Positions 23,501 to 34,198 of a DNA stretch of 64,000 nt are shown in pieces (within the stretch, counting starts at the first letter, position 1; every line of letters begins with the position of its first letter). Location of the stretch: positions 241,988,323 through 242,052,322 of the forward strand of contig JBAIZL010000005.1 in the NCBI GenBank assembly GCA_036971475.1, written 5' to 3'. Made by a program: the position numbers and the translations under genes. The notes beneath the pieces are model-generated. The model saw nothing but the letters and a program-made list of their open reading frames with translations. It was not told where the DNA came from and made no database searches. This DNA comes from Prosapia bicincta (Eukaryota; Arthropoda; Insecta; Hemiptera; Cercopidae).

Positions 23501-25015
23501 TATGTGGTATAGTCAATTCAGTTGTCAGTTAGTTTATGGTTACATTGCTAATACTGTATATCATAAAATACAGTACCCTAAAATGACCAATGTCACTTCA
23601 TTATATTATTGTACAGTCAATTCAGTTGTCAGTTGGTTTATGGTTACATTGCTAGTATAACCTAAAATGTAGACCGTACGATGACCAATATCATCTTAAT
23701 ATGAGGTTCAGTCAACTCAATTGTCAGCTGGTTTATGATAACATTGCTAATATAACCGAAAATGGTGATGGTAACATTGCTAATATAAGCTATAATGGTG
23801 ACCCCATGATGACCAAAATCATCATAATATAAGGTACAGTATTCCCATTTGTCAGTTGGATTATGGTGATGGTAACATTGCTAATATAAGCTATAATGGT
23901 GACCCCATGATGACCAAAATCATCATAATATAAGGTACAGTATTCCCATTTGTCAGTTGGATTATGGTGATGGTAACATTGCTAATATAAGCTATAATGG
24001 TGACCCCATGATGACCAAAATCATCATAATATAAGGTACAGTATTCCCATTTGTCAGTTGGATTATGGTGATGGTAACATTGCTAATATAAGCTATAATG
24101 GTGACCCCATGATGACCAAAATCATCATAATATAAGGTACAGTATTCCCATTTGTCAGTTGGATTATGGTGATGGTAACATTGCTAATATAAGCTATAAT
24201 GGTGACCCCATGGTGACCAAAATCATCATAATATAAGGTACAGTATTGCCATTTGTCAGTTGGATTATGGTGATGGTAACATTGCTAATATAAGCTATAA
24301 TGGTGACCCCATGATGACCAAAATCATCATAATATAAGGTACAGTATTCTCATTTGTCAGTTGGATTATGGTGATGGTAACATTGCTAATATAAGCTATA
24401 ATGGTGACCCCATGATGACCAAAATCATCATAATATAAGGTACAGTATTCCCATTTGTCAGTTGGATTATGGTGATGGTAACATTGCTAATATAAGCTAT
24501 AATGGTGACCCCATGGTGACCAAAATCATCATAATATAAGGTACAGTATTGCCATTTGTCAGTTGGATTATGGTGATGGTAACATTGCTAATATAAGCTA
24601 TAATGGTGACCCCATGATGACCAAAATCATCATAATATAAGGTACAGTATTCCCATTTGTCAGTTGGATTATGGTGATGGTAACATTGCTAATATAAGCT
24701 ATAATGGTGACCCCATGATGACCAAAATCATCATAATATAAGGTACAGTATTCCCATTTGTCAGTTGGATTATGGTGATGGTAAGATTGCTAACATAAGC
24801 TATAATGGTGACAGCATGATGACCAACATCACTATAAAATAAGGTACAGCCAATTTAGTTGCCTGATGGTTTATGGTGATGATAACATTGCTAATATAAG
24901 CTATAATGGTGACAGCATGATGACCAACATCACCATAATATAAGGTACAGCCAACTCAGTTGTCTGTTGGTTTACTGTGATGGTAACATTGCTAATATAA
25001 CCTAATATTGTGGCC
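23500..25015. repeat. 101-bp minisatellite
   Basis: A core of about ten near-identical units (23,767-24,790) with GATGGTAACATTGC at 23,767, 23,868 and so on every 101 bp. Each has ATAATGGTGACCCCATG, CATCATAATATAAGGTACAG and TTTGTCAGTTGGATTATGG. Older, diverged copies lie at both edges (23,500-23,760 and 24,790-25,015). A homogeneous centre with decayed edges is the pattern expected from unequal crossing-over. Confidence 0.96.
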
Positions 25016-25680
25016 ACAAAAGACTACTTGATTCAGTGTACTGAACCTGCAAGTCAAGGATGTGGAACTTGTGAACACTTGTGGGAATTAAATTCATATA
25101 TTTTCTAGCGAACAATGGCAATTTACAAACAGTGTGTTGCTCTTTCCAATCTACAATCAATCTTATATTGCATCTAGGACCCTATCGTTTTTATACCTCG
25201 CCCCGAATTTACTCATTGTCTATGGTTCTGAAATAATTCGATCATGCTTCTACTTGAATGCACTAATTTCAATGGTTTTGAAAATAAATTTTAAGTCTCC
25301 CTAGGCGCTTTTTCGCCCGACTTCATTTCTCACCTTTTCAACCATACTTCACACTCCCAGCAGGATATGTCAAGAAAGGTTTATTCAAGGCTAAAAGAAA
25401 TATGCATACCAAGTTTACTTAAAATCGAATAAATATAACAGCTAATTGGAACAGATGTTTTACCTTAATTCTGTAGTAACCGTTGCTGAAGGCGTAAAAT
25501 CTGAACCGTTTTATAGGTTTATCCATTTTAATATTCTCTTTTGCTATTATTTTCTGTCATATTTATCCAGTGCTCTTCAAGCTGCTTACAGGATTCTTAA
25601 TGAATGGGTTACAAAGTATTCAGTTTAATCTGATTATTAACTTTAAAAAACAATCTTGCAAGAAATACCCATAATAATAT
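25016..25680. other. Unassigned spacer, likely receptor intron
   Basis: No gene recognised. Lies downstream of the receptor exon in its direction of transcription. Confidence 0.45.
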
Positions 25681-25683
25681 AAT

Positions 25684-25752
25684 CAGCGGTTGAGTGCTCT
25701 AAAGGCTAGTGACTAGTAAAAGAAAGGTCCAAGTTGTAATCTCCAGTAGCGC
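25684..25752 (+). other. tRNA-like (SINE head) remnant
   Basis: AGCGGTTGAGTGCTCTAAAGG resembles the D-arm and A box of a Leu/Ser-type tRNA. GGTCCAAGTTGTAATCT sits where a B box (GGTTCGANTCC) is expected but is diverged. The fold is incomplete, so it is not called as a tRNA gene. Confidence 0.3.
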
Positions 25753-25759
25753 CAAAGGA

Positions 25760-26167
25760 TTCAACATGGAATTTCAGCAACACAGTCGATTAAAATGAAC
25801 TAAAACTACCGAAACATAGCAAGAGATTTGGCCAATCGATGCTCGGTTGCTTATTTTGCATTTAGAGAGGGGAAGAGAGACTGGATCAGTGTTTATCGAA
25901 GCTCGCTGGTATATCTGTATCTGCCTCAGCACTGTGTCTGAGATACGAGAAAGGGGTAAAGAGCTACCTTCCCTTCTACCCCCAATAGTTGGCGAGCTCC
26001 CCTCCCGCGTAACTCAAATCTCTTTGAGAGTTATACCCATGGTAATAATGTTTCGTTTAGTTCCGATCACATTACCTTTCTTGGATACTGTATGATTCAA
26101 GTAAAGCAGCCCATCGTGTCCCTCCTAAGGGGTTCGAATGGATTATTATTACACTACTATGACTTTT
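25760..26167. other. Intron sequence next to the receptor exon
   Basis: Begins (minus strand) at the GTAAGT donor. Open frames here have no recognisable domain. Confidence 0.55.
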
Positions 26168-26173
26168 ACTTAC
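26168..26173 (-). other. Splice donor of the receptor exon
   Basis: GTAAGT directly after CCAA on the minus strand, a perfect match to the donor consensus. It leaves one base of a split codon. Confidence 0.85.
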
Positions 26174-26645
26174 TTGGATTCTTTGCGATCATCACAGAGC
26201 CCCTGGTAATCTCTGTTAAGGACTTGAGACCCACTTCTTGCAGATGGAACATCTCGTATATCACAAGCGCGTAGTCCAGGAACACATTGTCCCCGCGGAT
26301 CAGAGACAGGTTCGGGAAGAGCTGACCAATCTTGCGCAGGCCGGAGACACGATAAAACATGAGGTAGTGTGTGATCTCTCGCAGTTCGGGAAAGGACAGA
26401 CCGTCGTAGTCTGTCTCGTTGGTCCGGTCCATAAGCACTACGCGCACAAAGCCTTCCACAACACGACAACCGCGTAATAGTTTGAAGTTATCGGCGGTGT
26501 TGCGTATGTCGATGTTGGAACATATCCTTGTTGTGTTATCGATTTCTTCATAGCTCCAAGCTGGTCTCGAAACTAACGTAATCATCAGATAAACCGTTAC
26601 TGAAATCATTTTACACTTGACACGTTTCACTTCATTAATGGCCAT
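26174..26645 (-). CDS. InR: Insulin-like receptor, first coding exon (partial)
   Basis: Receptor tyrosine kinase for insulin-like peptides, acting at the plasma membrane at the top of the PI3K/Akt growth pathway. Only the N-terminal 157 codons plus one base are here. Residues 13-31 (MISVTVYLMITLVSRPAW) form a signal peptide. The L1 ligand-binding domain follows from Cys42, with NIDIRN (44-49), GCRVVEG (59-65), LFPNLSLIRG (109-118) and YALVIYEM (125-132), all typical of the family. Potential N-glycosylation sites are N37, N76 and N112. The exon ends in the ITRGSVMIAKNP stretch at a phase-1 GTAAGT donor (26,168-26,173). The family continues KLCY-like at this point, so the next exon is expected downstream. 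ATG at 26,645 has a good context (AAAATGG); Met13 is an alternative start directly before the signal peptide. The rest of the gene (second L domain, FnIII, transmembrane, kinase) was not found in the window. Confidence 0.93.
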
Positions 26646-28095
26646 TTTTAAACACTTTTTTTATTTAAAAAATCATTTGAATAAGTGCTTATGAATCTAT
26701 AAATAGAGATGAAATTAATTTTTATAAAAATATTGACGTAAATGTCACCATTGGTAGGCCAAGATTTTCAAGCAACACAGTTAACATCACTTCTGTTTTA
26801 TTTAATTTTCAATCAATCAAATTAGGTAATAAATATCTTGGCTGTAACAAATTATACTTAAAATATGAAGTCGTTGAATGAATTAAAACAATTCAATTAT
26901 TGTACTGTATAGGTAAAAGTGTAGGCCTAATTCATAATAATTTTGTAATTATTTGTGACATTTTCTGATTTATGATATATTTTGTGTTAAGAGAAAACAC
27001 ACATACTGGCTATCATTGCTGTTATGCAATATCGTTTTTGCCTTAGCGAATGGTAATTGCTGATATTATTCATTAAAGTAGGCCTACTATTGTCTAAGAT
27101 TTATGTGACTCTATGAATTAATTTTTTTTAAATGTGTAAACATTGTGTTTACAGTTTAAGTACGCTGACTCGGGCAAATGCTTAGTTAAACTTTTTACTT
27201 AACACAATAGCGCATATAATATAAAAAAACTACAACCAAACCTAAACTAAATCATACTATATGTAGCTCAATCGGCCGGGAACTACATATAACGGGGAAA
27301 CAGTAACCCACCAGCCACGTTACTCCCTACCCCAACTTGACGGTTTTTCCGCACTACTACCCGAGTCACTCGCACTGCTTTCAATAACTAATAATACTCA
27401 AGCCTTAAACCCATATATTTTTATTCTAACCTGATGTCCAAGTAACAGCGGCATGGCAATCGATAAGGAGTGTTTCGGTTAACCAGAACAGTGGTTAGAG
27501 GTTTTTTGGAATTTTATACTATTATTTAACCGGAGTAAATTACTTCGAGTAATTAGTTATGTGTCTCAGCTATTTTATTACGTCTTTAGAAACCATTGCA
27601 TCGGTCATATATGCAATTGGTCTAAGATTATTAATTAAACATAATATTTTTAAAAACAATTAATATAAAATTTTTTAAAGTCAATTCCTACTTCAATCAA
27701 CACAGAAAAATGTTATTTTTCTTTCTTTTTATTTTATAATTACAACTTATACAAATATGTATATACATATGTCAGAATAACAATACTAAATGACAATATA
27801 GAAAGCGAATTTCATTGCAATTTTCCATTTTTCTTTCTATGTATGGTAAAGAACTATTATTTTTATTTGTTACTATTTATACACTTTCTTCTTTTTCTTA
27901 TCGCTTTCCTTTCGCATTGACCGTTTGTGAAGCAAGGTTCGATAACGTTAATCTAGTTTGTTTGTTCATTTTATTCTTTTCATTCATTTTTAATCCTACA
28001 GTATTATTTATGATATTGTATGGTAGCCATGGCAACAAGTTAAGGTTATACAATGGAGGGTTTTCCTATAGATTTTTGAGAAGTTCTTTTCTAGC
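26646..28095. other. Upstream of the receptor ATG: possible 5'UTR and unassigned DNA
   Basis: AT-rich. Any 5'UTR exon or promoter cannot be placed from sequence alone. The plus-strand frame 27,815-28,135 is hydrophobic and low-complexity, with no recognisable domain. Confidence 0.45.
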
Positions 28096-28097
28096 TA

Positions 28098-28168
28098 TGA
28101 AAGTTAGCTCTGTGCTAAAAAGCTGTAGACTATGAACATGAAGATACCCAGTTCGAATCCGACCTAGA
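28098..28168 (+). other. tRNA-like SINE head
   Basis: TTAGCTCTGTGCTAAA fits a Pol III A box and GTTCGAATCC (28,151-28,160) is a good B box, spaced as in tRNA. The acceptor stem does not close, so it is read as a tRNA-derived SINE remnant rather than a tRNA gene. Confidence 0.45.
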
Positions 28169-28169
28169 T

Positions 28170-28990
28170 CCTCCAAATGTTTATAATTTAATTATTGAAT
28201 AAATATTTGAAAAAACTGTATTAACATCAATTGGCATCTACTATATGTTAAAAAAAAGTATTTAAACTTGATTAATAAAACGTATTTTACTAACGATAAA
28301 AAATGTGTACAAGATATATATCAGGAGAGTGTGAGCTAATAGATGGAATTTAATAATAAAGATTTGATTTTAATTAGGAGATAACAATAATGTTTCCAAC
28401 GTTTTCTGAACAGAATTTTCAAGCAATTCTAAAGTTAAAGCTATTGCTAACCAAACAGCTTTAAGCAAATATTTATTTTTGGTACACCTCTATTTATAAC
28501 ATCCAGGACTGTATATAGCCCAATTGAACCTATTTTCCCAAACAGGAACTTTTACAGCTTGATTTAATATTATAATTTTTATCATGACTATTTTTTCTTA
28601 ATACTTTTACGCTCAATTTCTGGAATACATTAAACATATTCAATAATTCGTTTAACTGCACTCTATATATTTGTTCTGTCATCTGCTTTAATTGGTTTTA
28701 CGTGTTTATTGAAGTCAATATATGTGTTTGGAAAACAAACTTATTTTCAAACTTATAAAATGTTAAATTTATAATGTTATAAACTAATTACTTTTAAGGT
28801 CCCTGAATACAAAAAAATATTTTTTTATCTCTGATATGATATATTTTTAGTCCGCGTAGTAGCGCAGGAAAATTCTGTATCCCATGTACTGCCAACTAAA
28901 CTATAAACGGACAATAGTACCAGGGATACAGTCTCAACCTTTACTCTACCTATAACTACGTAAACGAGTAGCTCCCAACTCATTTCCTAT
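28170..28990. other. Unassigned AT-rich spacer
   Basis: Possible SINE body at its start. Nothing further recognised. Confidence 0.45.
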
Positions 28991-28998
28991 ATCTAGAC

Positions 28999-29698
28999 CA
29001 GGGGATCCCAAACTTTTTTGTACCTCGCCCCCTCTGGTTATTTAGAGACCCCCCACGCCCCCCTACACATATCAGCTTTCCATTTTGCAATACCCTATTT
29101 CCACGGTGCCGTACATAGTAACTCCTACTTGTACAAGTACATGAACTCGTACCAGTATGTACCTACTTGATACGGTGAGTAGGTAGATTTTTTTGTTCAC
29201 TGTTGAATGCGGTATCGCAGAATGGAAAGATTCGATAATTGTACGTATGAATTAAAACAAGTATTACATGAAAAACGAATGTAATTACTGATACAAAATT
29301 TAACATTGTAACACAAATACATTTTCAATTTAAGGAAGGTGAAACAATAGGCCTACCTACTTACAAAAACAAAACATAAAATGTAATTTAGTGAGATGGG
29401 TGGGCTTGCATGTTCTGAATAAGTTGACAGATTCTGGGATGAGTTTCAGACAAAGCACAGCGTAGGTCACTTTCGACATAAAGTTTGTTGCGGTACTTGG
29501 TTTTGATCGCAACAAGAGTTGAAAACGCTTTTTCGCACATGTATGTTGTTGAAAAAGGCAAGTACATCCGAACATCTGATCTGAGTAAATTATTTTTGTA
29601 ATTTTTTTATTTATTTCATTTGGGTGTCACGCCCTCCTGGACTTTCTCCACGCCCCCCCCCCCCAGTAGGGGCGCGCCCCCCAGTTTGGGAACCCCTG
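28999..29698 (-). mobile_element. hAT transposon, internally deleted, with target duplication
   Basis: The ends are CAGGGGATCCCAAACT (28,999) and, on the other strand, CAGGGGTTCCCAAACT ending at 29,698. Both termini are followed by C/G-rich GCCCC blocks, typical of this hAT group. The 8-bp duplication ATCTAGAC flanks it exactly (28,991-28,998 and 29,699-29,706). At 700 bp it lacks most of the transposase and keeps only the C-terminal coding end, so it would need an enzyme supplied elsewhere. Confidence 0.93.
29388..29590 (-). pseudogene. hAT transposase C-terminal (hATC dimerisation) fragment
   Basis: The frame reads RSDVRMYLPFS, TYMCEKAFSTLVAIKTKY, RNKLYVESDLRCALSET and HPRICQLIQNM, ending in TAA at 29,388-29,390. 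CEKAFS...KTKYRN...DLR is the hallmark of the hATC dimerisation domain of ZBED/Buster-like hAT transposases. This reading stays open for about 67 codons but lacks the catalytic core and any start codon. Confidence 0.88.
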
Positions 29699-29706
29699 AT
29701 CTAGAC

Positions 29707-30087
29707 CATACCTATCCCTAACCCTTCTCACATTCCTTATAGGCGATGATAGCTGGATTGAATACTAGTAACAGCTGCTCTTACTTAAAATTTTATATTT
29801 ACTAGCGACTCAATAAATATTTTTAAACGTAAATACTTGGTCTAATGATTATGTAAGAAATTTAATTTTTGTCACGTGCCACGCTATAAACATAAACATT
29901 GTTACATAAAGAGAGAAACAATTTTGTAATCTCTATTCTCTCTCAACAGTATAATCAGTCAACACATCAGGCAGTTGTTACGCTGGGGGGAAAATGGCGC
30001 AAACTCTATGCTATCCATTATAAAAACGTGCGATTATCACTGCTAAATATAACTTTTGTAACTGAATAAATCAACTGTAGTGAAATG
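29707..30087. other. Unassigned spacer
   Basis: Nothing recognised. Confidence 0.5.
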
Positions 30088-30431
30088 TTTAATTTAAATA
30101 AATAGAACCTCTATACCACAAATAACTTTTTCATTTATTAATTGCCTTATGTACATTTCAATTGCATAGCAGTCATCCTCAGAGGTAATTTACAAAACAA
30201 ACTACATTCAAAACAAAATTTTTCATTAAATATAGGTCTATACACCGATAACTATTTCGCCACACACCCTTACATGTAAAGCTGTTTATATTTAATGAAA
30301 AATGTTGTTTTAAATGTAGATTGTATTGTAAATTACCTCTGAGGATGGCTGCTATGCAATCGAAATGTACATAAGGCAATAAATAAATGAAAGTTATTTG
30401 TGGTATAGAGGTTTCATTTATTTAAATTAAA
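30088..30431. mobile_element. Foldback MITE with hammerhead-like core in both arms
   Basis: Arms 30,088-30,234 and 30,287-30,431 are near-perfect inverted repeats around a 52-bp loop. Each arm contains CTGAGGATG(G/A)CTGCTATG followed by CAAT(C/T)GAAATGTACATAAG, that is a CTGANGA...GAAA pair pointing outward from the loop. No coding capacity and no clear target duplication. Confidence 0.82.
30339..30370 (+). ncRNA. Hammerhead-like core motif
   Basis: CTGAGGA, then TGGCTGCTATGCAATC, then GAAATGTAC. The mirrored copy is at 30,151-30,182 on the minus strand. Stem II pairing is weak. Confidence 0.3.
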
Positions 30432-30870
30432 TATAAATTTTGTTGCGAATCCAAACGCTCTTTACAATTTGCTTTCCTACTTATAAATTCTTCTGTTTGC
30501 CGATTAAACTTAAATGTTCAAGGGAACGTATAAAGCAAGTAATTAGAAAACTGTCTGATATTTCCCCATCTCAAAGCATTTTTCCGTAACAAATAAACAC
30601 ACACATGTAGGAAAACTAATAAGCAAAAATAATGACCCAAAATAGTACAATAATAATAATCCCAATGAACACGACAAATCTTACATAAGATAATTAGCTA
30701 TTTACATTACAAAAAATACGTTCTTTAATAATATAAATTTTAAAAATTTTCTGTGTAAAGCCAGTTTGTAAAATTATTGAAAAAGAAATTCTGCCTTCAA
30801 AGAAAACGAGCTATTTTCTTTAATGGGAAATAACAAAATACATAGTCTACCAGTCCCCTTTAAAAAAAAA
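30432..30870. other. Unassigned spacer
   Basis: AT-rich, no gene or repeat recognised. Confidence 0.5.
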
Positions 30871-31620
30871 AAAATGGTAATTGTAAGATAAGAGTCAGGG
30901 CCAACTGAGATTAAAATTGAAAATTATTCAAAACCACAAAATAGGGCGATATGCACAAGAATTGTTTTTATTTTACACGGAAAGTTATTTTGTATCAATT
31001 TAAAGTTGGGTAAAAAATTCAGTGCGGAGTAGCAAGTTTTGCATCGTCCACGGAGTGATACAGTGACGACACAACTGTAGTTGGTGTTTTAGCATTCGAA
31101 ACTTTATGAATCAAAATCACATCCTGAAGCTATATTGATAACTATTAATTTTGTTATTCCCGCGGAAGGTTAATTTTATATATCTATATTGAAATATACC
31201 TATGACGTATCCAGTCAAGATAGATTTGGTTGTAATTTTATACATTTAAACATTAGGTATACAATAACAACCAAATCTATCTTGACTAAACATTTTTTAG
31301 GTATATTTTAATATAAGTATATAGTTATTTATAAATTTAAAACCCAAATCTATCCTAACTGGTACGTTGTTAAGCCAAAACGCTGTTTCTCAAATATCTA
31401 CACAGGTAAGGAATGCGTGACGACACTGTATCACTCCGCGGACGATGCAAAACATGGTACTGCGCACTGAATTTTTTACCCAATTTTAAATTGATAAAAC
31501 ACAACCTTCCTTGTAAAATATAAAAAAATTCTTGTGCATATCATCCTAGTTTGTGGTTTTGAACAATTTTCAATTTTAATCTCAGGTCAATTTTAATCTC
31601 TATCTCACAATTACCAAAAA
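30871..31620. mobile_element. Long foldback element with nested inner hairpin
   Basis: Outer arms 30,871-31,072 and 31,417-31,620 are inverted copies (shared blocks GGGTAAAAAATTCAGTGCG, TTTTGCATCGTCC and CGGAGTGATACAGTG). Inside, GTCAAGATAGATTTGGTTGT (31,213) faces its complement at 31,266-31,285, and a third diverged copy lies near 31,338-31,362. No gene. Confidence 0.82.
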
Positions 31621-33193
31621 AATAATTAAAATTTAATTGGAACATTGTACTTTCTATGAAAAAAACCTGAATAATTGATTTTATATGGTTGTAGTTCCCC
31701 ACGTACTATATAGATTTTGGATATTTCTCGTGCAGAGTAGAAGATTTACAGGATGCTAGCGTATTTGGTTCTAAACAAACAATTGTCAAAAATAAAAGAA
31801 ACTGTTACCAAAAATAGGGAACTTTATAGTTTGGTCAGTAGAGAGACAGTGACGTTCAAACTGCTAAGGGGTTGATTCCGGTTGTGAAATAATCAGATGT
31901 AGTCACCTAATATTACTTGGCGTCATCCAGTAGGTGTACTAAATACCCTACTGTACATTTATAATAGCTTTCATTGCAGGGCTGTTCATGGCGGTCGGGG
32001 AAATGTACAGAACACCTTCCAGCGTGATCTATTAAGGAAATTTCATATTACTGTACTTAAATAAACCTTTGTATCCATAAACTATAACAGAGTGTGCGCA
32101 CTCTTTTTCCATATGGAAATAGTTTCAAGATGGCCGTAGGAAGTAGACATCTTAATATAACAGGAGTGTTCTTGTTATAGGAAGCAGAAGAATCAAGCAT
32201 TTTGTTTAATGAACGCCTCATTATATCTACATCCGGTGGGTAACGTCCATTGCAAAGAGGAATAAAGCAATTCTGTATGCACCGGTTAGGTCCGAAAGAG
32301 GTTTATGAAAGGACCCATTGTACTATATATGAGAAGCCCAATGCAAATAAATAATAGCACACAGGACTTTATTAAATAAAAGCTAATTGTGCTTTCGCAG
32401 AGACTTCAACTAAACATTAGCAGTATTGCACTGTAAATTATTCTGTGTTCCAATCGCTATCAAAATAACTAGTGTTCGTAGCGTTTTAGGGTACCAGCGT
32501 CACAACGAAATATTATTTACTGATTATCGAGCGCCGTAAAGCAAGTTATTGTAAGCCAATGAAAGATTATAACAATTGTATCAACAATTCAGACTCACTA
32601 CAATACTTCATTTCTAAACTTAATAAAACTATCACACAATAATATAAAATTCCCTCACAATTATCCCCTCGTAATTAAGCTTTGGCCTTTTACTTGAGTA
32701 TGTTACGTTATTTTCTGAAACAATAGTTATTAATACAAAAAAACTTTTGACGAAATATTTTTTAACCTATAAAATTTATCTGAATATAATTATTTTTTAA
32801 TAATAACACAATTGAATAATAATAATTAATTATTTAATAATTGTTTTTTTGAAAAATCATTTGACTACCGTTGTTTTTTTTTAAATTATATATCTGAAAC
32901 CCGTAGTGAACCAACGGTAGAATGCCGAGTTCAAGTTAGATCTATCAGAAGTGATTTTCTCACTTATATTCAGTTACGGAATACATTGTAGCTTAATTGA
33001 GATAATATTTAATATCAATATCACGAGAAATATTTGTAACAAATTTTAGCGTTTCTTTCAAGATAAATTATGGAACATTTCAAAAGACCAGCTCGGAGAA
33101 AAGACCAACCGAAAATCGACGAAGAAAAATATTTATAGTTTAATTGAACGTATTTCTGACGCAGAATATGATTTAAAATCACTAGAATGTTCA

Positions 33194-33198
<5 letters not shown>
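31621..33198. other. Unassigned region
   Basis: No supported gene. A stretch at about 32,900-32,945 weakly resembles a tRNA-like head (GAGTTCAAGTTAGATC) but was not called. Confidence 0.45.

Positions 33199-33226
<28 letters not shown>
33199..33226. repeat. (AC)n microsatellite
   Basis: About 14 AC units. Confidence 0.95.
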
Positions 33227-33886
33227 GAAACTAGCTGCATAGAAACAACAATGTTGCATAACTTGTCCCTTTTTTAAAAATTTTCTCCCTTATAAAATTC
33301 AAATTAATTCCCCTATATACAGGGAGAAAGAGATATTGATAATTTAAGCGAAAGGAAAAAACGTGAGTGGAAATTGTAGATGGGATTTAAAAAATAACAA
33401 CACTTGCAAGGATAAAAATCTGAAAACCTGTTGACGCGTTAATCCAAACGCGTCAACACAGCGTTTAGTTGTTAATAAAATTATTGGTCATTATAATTTT
33501 TTTTTAAAATTGTTACAATAACTTGTTGTTTACAAATTGTCACCTCCATACACATACGAATAACTGGAGCGTTTATTGTTAATACTTTATTTAAAAAATT
33601 GAGTATTTTACCTACGATAAGTCCAGCTGTACAACACAAGCAGGGATTCATTAACTATGATATCTGCAATAATTACTATTTTAATTTTATTATTTAATTT
33701 ATCACGTTATACTCTGCCTGGGCAGAACGAATATATAATATATAATGTAATTAGTCTATATACACAGACAATAACTGACAGAATATGAGTAGATGTCAGA
33801 TAACTTCCGATTTAGAGCTTCGGGTAACTGATTCTGCTCTAAAATCCCATAATTTTCCTTTATTTCCCGGAGATCATTGTGTTTTT
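33227..33886. other. Unassigned spacer
   Basis: Contains a small inverted repeat (ACGCGTTAATCCAAACGCGT, about 33,434-33,455). Nothing else seen. Confidence 0.5.
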
Positions 33887-34198
33887 TATAGTTCTACCTA
33901 ATTATATCTACCCTTTATTTATCCTTCTTTTTACAAGGGAGGGGAAGGGGTAAATACCCCAACAGAAAATAGGTCTACCTAAGTGATATGACCCTCCTTA
34001 TATCCCCTGCTAGGAGTTTGGTCTCTTATCCTCTTATAGTTCTCCTAATTAAATCTACCCTTTATGTATCCTTATTTTTACAAGGAAGGGGAGGAGGTAA
34101 ATACCCCGAAAGAGAATAGGTCTACTTTAGGTGCGCATCCTGCACTCGTGATATGACCCTCCTTATATCCCCTGCTAGGAGTTTGGTCTCTTAATCCT
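33887..34198. repeat. Tandem duplication, about 147/165 bp
   Basis: The first copy (about 33,887-34,036) and second (about 34,037-34,198) share ATCTACCCTTTAT, GGTAAATACCCC and GATATGACCCTCC followed by CCTGCTAGGAGTTTGGTCTC. The second copy has about 18 extra bases (GGTGCGCATCCTGCACTC region), so the offset rises from 147 to 165 bp. Confidence 0.92.

Noticed and set aside
1..25015. CRISPR array interpretation of the short repeats
   Set aside because: Repeats are contiguous, without unique spacers, and the gene content is eukaryotic.
26170..26477. Other frames overlapping the receptor exon
   Set aside because: Shadow frames on both strands over the insulin-receptor L1 coding sequence, with no family match.
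32890..32950. tRNA gene
   Set aside because: Only a loose B-box likeness (GAGTTCAAGTTAGATC). No cloverleaf could be drawn.
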